A stretch of DNA of 64,000 nt from Candidatus Fimadaptatus faecigallinarum (GTDB taxonomy: Bacteria; Bacillota; Clostridia; Christensenellales; Aristaeellaceae), in NCBI GenBank assembly GCA_018714445.1, contig DVNK01000039.1:62001-126000 (forward strand). Reading direction: 5' to 3'. Positions 55,559-64,000 of this stretch are shown here, piece after piece. The first letter of the stretch is position 1; each line of letters begins with the position of its first letter. Both the position numbers and the translations under genes were made by a program. The notes beneath the pieces were generated by a model. That model made no database searches. It was not told where the DNA came from and saw nothing but the letters and a program-made list of their open reading frames with translations.

Positions 55559-56362
55559 ATGCAGGATTATCATATGCATACTACATATTCACCCGACGGC
55601 CATGCAACGATGGCGCAGCAGCTCGACGCCGCCGAACGCGTCGGCCTCAGCGGCGTGTGCCTGACCGACCACCTGGATCTGAAGCATCAGGAGCCCATAT
55701 TCGACGTCCCGGTCGACTACGACCGCTGGTTTGCCGAACTGGACGCACTGCGCGCACAGCATCCCGCCCTCACCGTGCGCGCCGGCATAGAGGCCGGCGA
55801 ACATGCCTGCGTGACCGCCGAAACGCTGGCCGTCGTCCAGGCGCATCCGTTCGACTACGTACTGCTGAGCCAGCACATGATAGACGGCGTGGACCCGTAC
55901 TATTACGAGCGCTTCCTGAACGGGCGCACGCCCGAGGCCGCGTTCCGCCGCTACGCCGAGTGCGTATGGGAGTCGATAAACCGCTTTGACGATTTCGACT
56001 GTCTGGCGCATCTGGGGTACTGTTCCAAGTTTGCGCCGCGCGAGGCGGGCGTGCGCCCGTTTGACCGCGAATACGCCCCCGACGTCGTCGACGCGATACT
56101 CAAAAAGCTCGCCCAGGACGGCAAGGCGCTGGAGATCAACACGTCGGGCCTCAAAAACGGCGGCTCCGCCCCGATACCCGGCCCCGACATAGTGCGCCGC
56201 TTCATAGAGCTGGGCGGCGAGTTCGTTATGCTGGGCAGCGACGCGCACTACGCGGAGTACGTCGGCTATGAATTCGACCGCGCCCGCCGCATGGCGCTGG
56301 AATGCGGAGCAAAGTATACGCTCTCATTCGAGCAACGCCATGGCACGCCAATCGCGCTGTGA
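55559..56362 (+). CDS. PHP-domain phosphatase (histidinol-phosphatase HisJ-like)
   Basis: DYHMHTTYSPDGHATMAQQLDAAERVGLSGVCLTDHLD; GSDAHYAEYVG. Confidence 0.9.
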   Translation: MQDYHMHTTYSPDGHATMAQQLDAAERVGLSGVCLTDHLDLKHQEPIFDVPVDYDRWFAELDALRAQHPALTVRAGIEAGEHACVTAETLAVVQAHPFDYVLLSQHMIDGVDPYYYERFLNGRTPEAAFRRYAECVWESINRFDDFDCLAHLGYCSKFAPREAGVRPFDREYAPDVVDAILKKLAQDGKALEINTSGLKNGGSAPIPGPDIVRRFIELGGEFVMLGSDAHYAEYVGYEFDRARRMALECGAKYTLSFEQRHGTPIAL

Positions 56363-56409
56363 CCGCGCGTGCGCTCGCATTTCAGACTATACAGGCGTGG
56401 GCGCGTTGC

Positions 56410-56820
56410 CCGGACGCCGCGACGTCGTGCCCGGCCGTGGCGTCATGCCCGGCCGTGGCGTCATGCCCGGCTGCGGCGCCTGGTCTTGCATTTGATTGCG
56501 GCATATTCCGCACTTCATCAGGCGTCACGCACCGGCCGCGGCGCGCAATCTTGCATTTGATGGCAGCGGCATATTCCGCATTTCATCCGGCGTCACGCTC
56601 TGCGGCGACACTTGATCTTGCATTTGATTGCGGCATATTCCGCACTCCATCCGGAGTCACGCTCAGCCGCGGCGCGCAATCTTGCATTTGATGGCGGCGA
56701 CATATTCCGCATTTCATCAGGTGTCACACTCAGCCGCGGCACCTGATCTTGCATTTGATGGCGGCGGCATATTCCGCACTCCATCCGAAGTCACGCTCCG
56801 CCGCGACGCCCGATTTTACG
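56410..56820. repeat. Tandem arrays: 18-bp unit x3 then 64-67-bp unit x5
   Basis: GTCATGCCCGGCCGTGGC x3; then CTTGCATTTGATTGCGGCATATTCCGCACTTCATCAGGCGTCACGCTCAGCCGCGGCGCGCAAT-like units at about 56485, 56550, 56617, 56681, 56748. Confidence 0.9.
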
Positions 56821-56828
56821 GCGTAAGG

Positions 56829-56857
56829 TTGCGTTTTATATTAAAACGCGATACAAT
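56829..56857 (+). promoter_or_regulatory. Sigma-A-like promoter for PatB/MalY gene
   Basis: TTGCGT - 17 nt - TACAAT just after the repeat array. Confidence 0.6.
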
Positions 56858-56932
56858 AATATCACATAGACCGGCGCGCAGTCCGCGCCCGGCGGCATAT
56901 ACGCAAACACATATGCAAAGGAGAGTTACGCA

Positions 56933-58108
56933 ATGAGCCAATTCGACAGAATAATAGATCGCCGCGGCACCTCAGCTGAAAAGCTGCTCGCCTGCAAGTC
57001 CATATTCGGCAGCGAGGACGTGATACCGATGTGGGTGGCCGACATGGACGTGGCCACCGCGCCCGAAATAGTCGAGGCGCTCAAGGCGCGCGCCGAGCAC
57101 GGCATATTCGGCTACACCGGCGAAGTCGACGAGGACTATGACGCAGTTATAGGCTGGCTGCGCGACAGGTTCGGCGTGCATATAGAGCGCGAATGGATAA
57201 TGTGGAATTCCAACGTGGTCTGCGCGATACGCGTTGCGATAAACGCGCTGACGCGCCCCGGCGACAAGATAGTGATAGCCACGCCCGTATACACGCCGTT
57301 TTTCAACGCCACGCGCGACGCCGGACGCATGCTGCGCGTAAGCCCGCTCAAGGAGCAGGACGGCTACTTCACGCTCGATTACGAGGATCTGGAAAACGCG
57401 TTCCGCGGCGGCGCGCGCATGATCGTTATGTGCAACCCGCACAACCCGGTGGGCCGCGTCTGGACGCGCGAGGAGATGGCGCGGCTGGTCGAACTGTGCC
57501 GCAAATACGACGTGCTGCTGCTGTCCGACGAGATACACGACGGCTTCATATTCAAGGGCCATAAGCACACCTCGGTGCTGACTTTCGACTACGACAACGT
57601 GATAATGCTCATGTCGGCGACCAAGTCGTTCAACCTGGCCGGCCTGGGCATAAGCAACATGATAGTGCCCCGGCGCGATTACCGCGAGCTGATAAGCCGG
57701 TTCATGCAGTGCAACGGCGCCAACAACGGCGCCAACAACGTATTCGGCTCGGTCGCACAGCGCACCGCCTACACGCGCTGCGGCAAGTGGCTCGACGAGC
57801 TGACCGAATACATAGAGGCCAACGTCGACGTCACCCTCAAGCGCCTGGCGGAGACGATGCCGCTCATTAAGTGCCGCAAGCCCGAGGGCACGTACCTCAT
57901 GTGGCTGGACGCGCGCGCGCTGGGCGAGCCGGACGCGGTGTTCAAGGCGCTGTGCGAGGCCGGCGTGGGCCTCAACCGCGGCGAAGGCTACGGCGTGGGC
58001 AACCAGTGCGCGGGTTATCTGCGCTTTAACGTGGCCTGCCCGCGCGCACAGCTCGAAGCCGCGCTGGATTGCATGGAAAAGGCCTATCGCACATTGACGG
58101 CCAAGTAA
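56933..58108 (+). CDS. MalY/PatB family PLP aminotransferase (C-S lyase)
   Basis: IPMWVADMDVATAPEIVEAL; CNPHNPVGRVWTREEM; LSDEIHDGFIF; SATKSFNLAGLGISNMIV. Confidence 0.95.
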   Translation: MSQFDRIIDRRGTSAEKLLACKSIFGSEDVIPMWVADMDVATAPEIVEALKARAEHGIFGYTGEVDEDYDAVIGWLRDRFGVHIEREWIMWNSNVVCAIRVAINALTRPGDKIVIATPVYTPFFNATRDAGRMLRVSPLKEQDGYFTLDYEDLENAFRGGARMIVMCNPHNPVGRVWTREEMARLVELCRKYDVLLLSDEIHDGFIFKGHKHTSVLTFDYDNVIMLMSATKSFNLAGLGISNMIVPRRDYRELISRFMQCNGANNGANNVFGSVAQRTAYTRCGKWLDELTEYIEANVDVTLKRLAETMPLIKCRKPEGTYLMWLDARALGEPDAVFKALCEAGVGLNRGEGYGVGNQCAGYLRFNVACPRAQLEAALDCMEKAYRTLTAK

Positions 58109-58696
58109 ATGCGCGCGCTCATATTCGATGTGGAAGCCAATGGCACGCCTCAGCCGCAGGTGTGCCAGTTGGCATATCTGATCTCGGACGGCGCGCGGCT
58201 TGAGGCGCGCAACTTCTTCTTTCGCGTGAGCGCCATGAATCCCCACGCCTACAAGGTGCATCACCTGAGCATGAAGGCGCTGGATAAGCTGTCGGGCGGG
58301 CGCACGTTCGCCGACCACGCCCGCGAGATCTGCCGCGACTTCTACTGGGCCGAGGTGTACATAGGCCACGGCGTCAGCGGCGACATGGACTACCTGCGCC
58401 GCGAGTTCGAGCGGCTGGCGCTGGCGCTGCCCGAGCGCCGACGCTTCTGCACCATGCGCCACTTTACCGGGCGCTGCGGCGGCGAACTGCCCGGCGGCAA
58501 GCCCAAGCCGCCCAGCCTGAGCGAGCTGTGGACGCATTACGGCCTGACCGAGCCCGAAATAGCCACGTTCGCCGCGCAGACCTTCGGCGCAGGCGCGGTG
58601 GCGCACGACGCGCGCTTTGACGCGGCGGCGACGTATCTGGCGCTCAGGCGCGCACAGGCCGCGGGAGAGCTGCCCCGCGGCGTGCTGGACGACTGA
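58109..58696 (+). CDS. DEDD-type 3'-5' exonuclease (DnaQ/RNase T-like)
   Basis: ALIFDVEANGTPQPQVCQLAYL; GHGVSGDMDYLRREF; AHDARFDAAATYLAL; abuts upstream stop. Confidence 0.85.
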   Translation: MRALIFDVEANGTPQPQVCQLAYLISDGARLEARNFFFRVSAMNPHAYKVHHLSMKALDKLSGGRTFADHAREICRDFYWAEVYIGHGVSGDMDYLRREFERLALALPERRRFCTMRHFTGRCGGELPGGKPKPPSLSELWTHYGLTEPEIATFAAQTFGAGAVAHDARFDAAATYLALRRAQAAGELPRGVLDD

Positions 58697-59510
58697 GCCG
58701 TGCGTGAACTTCCGGCTTGCATGCTGCAAGGCCAACCGGCCTTATCCCGGCACAGGCGCATTCCCGCCACAAGCGCATTCCCGGCACAGGCGCATTGCGG
58801 CCAACAGCCAGCCCTGCATCATGACGGGCAAACGCAGCGGGCCACATGCCGCCCACTGAGCCGCGCGTGAACTTACGGCTTGCACACCGCAAGGCCAATC
58901 GGCCTTACCCCGGCACAAGCCCATTCCAGGCATAATTGTATTCCAGGCACAAGCGCATTGCGGACAGCGGCCAGCACGGCATCATACCGGGCAAACGCAG
59001 CGGGCCACATGCCGCCCCACTGAGCCGCGCGTGAGCTTCCGGTTTGCATGCTGCAAGGCTAACCGGCCTTATCCCCGGCACAGGCGCATTGCGGCCAACG
59101 GCCAGCACTGCATCATGCCGGGCAAACGTAGCGGGCCACATGCCGCCCACTGAGCCGTGCGTGAACTTACGGTTTGCACACCGCAAGGCCAATCGGTCTT
59201 TCCCCGGTACAGGCGCATTGCGGCCAATGGCCAGCACAGCATTATGCCGGGCAAACGTAGCGGGCCACATGCCGCTCCACTGAGCCGTGCGTGAACTTAC
59301 GGTTTGCACACCGCAAGGCCAATCGGTCTTACCCCGACACAGGTGCATTGCAGCCAACGGCAGCACAGCATATTGCCGGCCAACCCAGAGGGCCACATGC
59401 CGCTCCACTGAGCCGCGCATGAACTTACGGTTTGCATGCCGCAAGGCCAATCGGTCTTACCCCCCGGCACAAGCCCATTCCCGGCACAAGCTCATCCCCG
59501 GCGCGACCGC
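58692..59510. repeat. 129-165-bp tandem array, 6 copies, with nested 17-bp subrepeats, beginning at the exonuclease stop codon
   Basis: CTGAGCCG(T/C)GCGTGAACTTACGG(T/C)TTGCA at about 58694, 58856, 59021, 59150, 59279, 59408. Confidence 0.93.
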
Positions 59511-59679
59511 AAACCCAACGCCGAGCCAGCCAAGCCACGCGGCAATCTAATGATAAGTCGGTAAATCGAGCCGGCCGCAAGTCCTTTGGACCGCCGGCCG
59601 GCCCATTGCATTTTGCACATGTCGGCAGGCGCAGGCCTGCCACGGCGCGCTCCACCGCGCGCAGATGGTGAGGATGATT

Positions 59680-61665
59680 ATGAACTACTCGCGCGACACA
59701 CTCAAGTACCTAAAGCAACTGCGCCGCCAGTACCCCACGGCGCGCCAGGCCTCCGCCGAGATAATCCGCCTGCGCGCGGTGCTCAAGCTGCCCAAGGGCA
59801 CCGAGCACTTCCTGTCAGACCTGCACGGCGAGAGCGCCGCGTTCCTGCACATGCTGCGCAACGCCAGCGGTGTCATCAAGCAAAAGACCAACGACCTGTA
59901 CCGCGACATACTGCCCACTCATGAGCGCGACATGCTGTGCACGCTGGTGTACTACCCCGAGGAAAAGCTGTCGCTGCTTAAAAAGCAGGGCGCGGTCAAC
60001 GCCGAGTGGTACCGGATAACGATACTGCGCCTGGTCGAGCTGGCGCGGCTGATGGCGGTCAAGTACACCCGCACTCATGTGCGCGCGGCGATGCCCGAGG
60101 ACCTGGGCGAGTTGATGGAAGAACTGCTGCTGCGCGAGGACGTGCACGACAAACAGGCGTACTACTCCGAGACAGTGGACGCGATAATCGAATGCGGCCA
60201 GGCCGACGCCGTGATAATCGAGCTGTCGCGCGTCATACAGTACCTGTCCATCGACCATCTGCACATCATAGGCGACATATACGACCGCGGCCCGCATGCC
60301 GATCTGATAATGGACGCGCTGGACAATTACCACAACGTCGACGTACAGTGGGGCAATCACGACATCGTCTGGATGGGCGCGGCAGCCGGTTCGCAGGTGT
60401 GCATCGCGCAGGTGCTGGTAACTCAGCTCAAGTACGGCAACCTCGACGCGCTGGAAGTGGGATATGGCATATCGCTGCGCGCGCTGGCCACGTTTGCCGC
60501 CGGCGCGTATGCGTCCGATCCCTGCGCCGAGTTCATGCCCAAGCGCCTGGGCGGCGCCGACTCCGGCGAGGACGACATGGAGCTGGCCCGCATGCACAAG
60601 GCCATGGCGATAATCATGTTCAAGCTCGAATGCCAGCTGCTGCGCCGCCACCCCGAGTACGGCATGGACGACCGCCGGCTGCTGGAGCGGGTCGACTTCG
60701 GCGACGGCACGCTTGAGATCGACGGCGTGCGCCATGCGCTCACGTCCAACGCGTTCCCCACGGTCGATCCGGCCGACCCAACCGCGCTGACCGAGGGCGA
60801 GCGCGAACTTATGTACCGGCTCCAGATAGCGTTCGAGCACTCCGAAAAGCTCCAAAAGCACGTCAAGTTCCTGTTCGCGGCGGGCAGCATGTACCTGTGC
60901 TGCAACGGCAACCTGCTGTACCACGGCTGCATACCGATGAACGCCGACGGCTCGCTGATGCAGTTGCCGATAGACACCCCCGACGGCCGGCCCACCGGGC
61001 GCGCCGCGCTGGACTGCGCCGAGCGGATCGCGCGCCAGGGCTATTTTGCGCGGGCGGGTTCGCGCGCGCGCCGCGACGGTCAGGACATGATGTGGTATCT
61101 GTGGTGCGGACCGGTGTCGCCGCTGTTCGGCAAGTCGCGCATGGCCACGTTCGAGCGCTACTTCATAGCCGACGAGACCACATGGACCGAACAGAAGAAC
61201 CCGTACTACGCGCTGATGCACGACGAATCGGTCGCACGCGGCATACTGGAGGCGTTCGGACTCAGCCCCGACACCGGCCATATAATCAACGGCCATGTGC
61301 CGGTGCGCGTCAAAAAGGGCGAAAGTCCCGTGCACGCCGGCGGACGGCTGCTGGTGATAGACGGCGGGCTGTCGCGCGCATACCAGGGCGTGACCGGCAT
61401 AGCGGGCTACACGCTGATATTCAGCTCGCACGCGCTGCTGCTGGTGGCGCACCAGCCGTTCGAGTCCACCACGCGCGCGATCACCGACGAGCAGGACATC
61501 CACTCGGTACAGACCGTGGTCGAGCAGATGCCCCGCCGGCTGCGCATACTCGACACCGATCAGGGCGCCCGGCTCCAGGAGCGCATCGACGACCTGACCT
61601 GTTTGATAGACGCGTATGCCTCCGGCGCGATAAAGGAGGGCGGCCTCGACGAGCGCGAGATGTGA
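59680..61665 (+). CDS. fbp: Class III fructose-1,6-bisphosphatase
   Basis: PKGTEHFLSDLHGESAAFLHMLRNASGVIKQK; HIIGDIYDRGPHADLIMD; WGNHDIVWMGAAAG; INGHVPVRVKKGESPVHAGGRLLVIDGG. Confidence 0.96.
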   Translation: MNYSRDTLKYLKQLRRQYPTARQASAEIIRLRAVLKLPKGTEHFLSDLHGESAAFLHMLRNASGVIKQKTNDLYRDILPTHERDMLCTLVYYPEEKLSLLKKQGAVNAEWYRITILRLVELARLMAVKYTRTHVRAAMPEDLGELMEELLLREDVHDKQAYYSETVDAIIECGQADAVIIELSRVIQYLSIDHLHIIGDIYDRGPHADLIMDALDNYHNVDVQWGNHDIVWMGAAAGSQVCIAQVLVTQLKYGNLDALEVGYGISLRALATFAAGAYASDPCAEFMPKRLGGADSGEDDMELARMHKAMAIIMFKLECQLLRRHPEYGMDDRRLLERVDFGDGTLEIDGVRHALTSNAFPTVDPADPTALTEGERELMYRLQIAFEHSEKLQKHVKFLFAAGSMYLCCNGNLLYHGCIPMNADGSLMQLPIDTPDGRPTGRAALDCAERIARQGYFARAGSRARRDGQDMMWYLWCGPVSPLFGKSRMATFERYFIADETTWTEQKNPYYALMHDESVARGILEAFGLSPDTGHIINGHVPVRVKKGESPVHAGGRLLVIDGGLSRAYQGVTGIAGYTLIFSSHALLLVAHQPFESTTRAITDEQDIHSVQTVVEQMPRRLRILDTDQGARLQERIDDLTCLIDAYASGAIKEGGLDEREM

Positions 61666-62049
61666 CTGTACAGCGTTTGCGCGCCGCGGCCCGAAGTCCC
61701 ATACACATGGGCCGCATTGGGGGGCGGCATGGCAAGTCCAAAACCCGGCGCACGGCATCACCGGCGATGAACCGGCGGTGCGCTTCATATGATACTCACG
61801 CGGGCGCGGCGTCAGCCGTGCCCGCGCTGCATATCTCTTGCAACGGACGCCTTGTCCCATGCGCCAAGTGTTGCGCCATGCGGTGTATTTGGATCATGTT
61901 CACACCGGTCGAGAGCCGCGCGCATGCACTTGCGTGCTTCATGAATATGTGCTCTGTCGTCCGCATGTGCTGCCTGGCTGTTTTGCATGCGGCTTTGCTC
62001 TTCTGACCGCATGACTTGCGGTCATTAGCTCCACAACATTGCTCTGCCC

Positions 62050-62760
62050 GTTTGTTTTATCCACAGCTTTGACAGCACCGTGGTACATTCGCGACGTCGG
62101 CCGCATGCCCGCGACCGTTCACACCGCGCCCGCGCCGCCAGGTAGTTCAGCGCCAAAACATCCGCACGGCGCGACTCCCGTCTTGCGCAACTTGTCCACA
62201 GTTTTGACAGCACCGTGGTACATTCGCGCCGTCGGCCGCATGTCCACGACAATTCGCACCGTAACCGCGCCGCTAAACCATCCAGCGCCCAAACATCCGC
62301 ACGGCGCTACTCCAGTCTTGCGCAAATTGTCCACAGCTTTGACAGCGCCATCGTACATTCGCGCCATCGGCCGCATGCCCTCGACCGTTCACACCGCACC
62401 CGCACCGCCAGGCCGTTCAGCGCCCAAACATCCGCACGGCACAACTCTCGTATTGCGCGACTTGTCCACAGCTTTGACAGCGCCATCGTACATTCGCACC
62501 GTCGGCCACATGTCCACGACAATTCACACCGCGCCTGCGCTGCCAAACCATCCAGCGCCCAACATCCGCCCGGCGCAACTCCCGTATTGCACGACTTGTC
62601 CACAACTTTGACAGCACCATCGTACATTCGCGCCGCCCGCCGCATGCCCGCGACCATTCACACCGCGCCCGCACCGCCAGGCCGTTCAGCGCCCAAACAT
62701 CCGCACGTCGCAACTCCCGTCTTGCGCAACTTGTCCACAGCTTTGCGCACTGCGCCGGTT
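62050..62760. repeat. 135-bp tandem array, 5 full copies plus partial, alternating A/B subtypes, each with DnaA-box-like nonamer
   Basis: TTATCCACA at 62057, TTGTCCACA at 62192, 62327, 62462, 62596, 62731 (spacing 135,135,135,134,135). Confidence 0.95.
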
Positions 62761-62820
62761 CGCCGGCCACATATCAGCCACACATATTCGCAAAGTTATT
62801 CATCTTTTTCACGGCTGTGG

Positions 62821-62850
62821 TTGACAGCGCCGCCCATCGTTTAATAAAAT
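62821..62850 (+). promoter_or_regulatory. Sigma-A-like promoter for Na/Pi transporter gene
   Basis: TTGACA - 18 nt - TAAAAT. Confidence 0.7.
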
Positions 62851-62932
62851 GGGTTTGTAAGAAACAGGCAAGAGAAAGAGCGCGATGTGTAAGGACACGC
62901 GGGTGCGTGCCGCGCGCAAGAAGGAGAATATT

Positions 62933-64000
62933 ATGTCGCTTACCATGACAATGTCACTGCTGGGCGGTCTGGCGCTGTTCCTGTACGGCATGAAGATGAT
63001 GGGCGAAGGCCTTGAAAAGGCTGCCGGCGATAAGCTGAGGCGGCTGCTTGAGTCGCTCACGCGCAATCCGATAATCGGGTTGCTGGTTGGCGTAGTGTTC
63101 ACGATGATAATACAGTCCTCATCCGCGACCACGGTCATGGTCGTGGGCTTTGTAAACGCCGGTTTGCTGGATCTGATGCAGGCAACCGGCGTTATTTTGG
63201 GCGCGAACATAGGCACGACTGTGACCGCGTGGATAGTGGCCGGCTTCCAGGCGATGACGTTCATGCCGCTGATACTGCTGGTGGGCGTGGCGATGATAAT
63301 GTTCGTAAAGCGCCTGAAGCTCCAGCGGATAGGCCAGATAGTCGCCGGATTCGGCATGCTGTTCGTGGGCATGGACATGATGAAAAACGCAATGAGCCCA
63401 CTGGCTGAATCGGCCGAGTTCGCACGCCTTATGACCACGTTCTCCAATCCGCTGCTGGCGATGCTGATGGGCGTGGCGATAACGGCGGTCATACAGTCGT
63501 CGTCGGCGTCGGTGGGCATACTGGAGCTGCTGGCATTGCAGGGCCTGGTGCCGCTGGAGACCAGCCTGTACATAATCATGGGCACGAACATAGGCACATG
63601 CGTCACCGCTATGCTGGCCGCGATAGGCGCGACCCGCACCGCCCGGCGCGCGGCGCTGATCCATCTGATGTTCAACGTGTTGGGCACGCTGGTGGTGTTC
63701 GTGCTGGTGAGCGTGCTGCCGGTGGCCAACTGGCTCAGCGCGATAGAGGATCCCGCGCTGCAGATAGCCGTGGCGCACACGTCGTTTAAGGTGTTCGAGG
63801 TCATGTGCTTCATAGCGCTGCGCGGATACCTGGTAAAGCTGGTCATGATACTCGTGCCCGGCGACGACTCGCGCACCGAGGAGCGCCGGCTCAAATACCT
63901 CGACGACCGCATACTGTCCACGCCCCCGATAGCCGTCGCCCAGATCTCCAAGGAGATCGAACGCATGGGCGATATAGCCGTGGACAACCTCAGCCGCGCC
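62933..64000 (+). CDS. Na/Pi cotransporter family protein, truncated by window edge
   Basis: ATG after AAGGAG; LLGGLALFLYGMKMMGEGLEKAAGDKLR; VFTMIIQSSSATTVMVVGFVNAG; GANIGTTVTAW; second QSSSASVG repeat. Confidence 0.93.
   Translation, partial: MSLTMTMSLLGGLALFLYGMKMMGEGLEKAAGDKLRRLLESLTRNPIIGLLVGVVFTMIIQSSSATTVMVVGFVNAGLLDLMQATGVILGANIGTTVTAWIVAGFQAMTFMPLILLVGVAMIMFVKRLKLQRIGQIVAGFGMLFVGMDMMKNAMSPLAESAEFARLMTTFSNPLLAMLMGVAITAVIQSSSASVGILELLALQGLVPLETSLYIIMGTNIGTCVTAMLAAIGATRTARRAALIHLMFNVLGTLVVFVLVSVLPVANWLSAIEDPALQIAVAHTSFKVFEVMCFIALRGYLVKLVMILVPGDDSRTEERRLKYLDDRILSTPPIAVAQISKEIERMGDIAVDNLSRA

Noticed and set aside
56972-58735. 587-aa minus-strand ORF opposite PatB/MalY and the exonuclease
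   Set aside because: Shadow ORF spanning two clear plus-strand genes.
58692-59510. Possible CRISPR array
   Set aside because: Units are contiguous and degenerate without unique spacers, and no cas genes are visible; the same applies to the other arrays.
59815-61860. 681-aa minus-strand ORF opposite fbp
   Set aside because: Shadow ORF; class III FBPase on the plus strand is certain.
62066-62500. TTGACA in each 135-bp unit as repeated promoters
   Set aside because: No -10-like hexamer at 16-18 nt in any copy; treated as part of the unit sequence.

Overview
The window is 64 kb of GC-rich bacterial chromosome. Gene content (PFOR, FloA/NfeD, class III FBPase, PepC, DUF975) suggests a Firmicutes/Clostridia-type organism, which is an inference. 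I support about 36 protein genes, one tRNA-Leu(GAG), several consensus promoters and terminators, and no IS elements, phage genes or CRISPR arrays. Content includes carbohydrate metabolism (GH38, GH2, a heparinase-like/oxidoreductase/ASRT cluster), three tandem M42 peptidases, PFOR, FloA-NfeD, a Ser/Thr kinase, a giant DUF4011/helicase/nuclease/DUF3320 protein, Pap (two-domain PPK2), and FBPase III. The main unexplained signal is about a dozen locus-specific, degenerate tandem-repeat arrays (units 18 to about 165 bp, no shared unit). They fill most long intergenic gaps, and three or four run in-frame inside proteins. At least three start at or overlap the stop codon of the preceding gene. Two have higher-order structure: a 3 x 56 bp trimer, and an ABABA alternation of 135-bp units. 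The 135-bp array carries a DnaA-box-like nonamer (TTATCCACA/TTGTCCACA) in each of six copies. A second strong signal is a full-length GH38 paralog that has lost the recognisable metal-ligand and nucleophile residues, while another GH38 in the same window keeps them.
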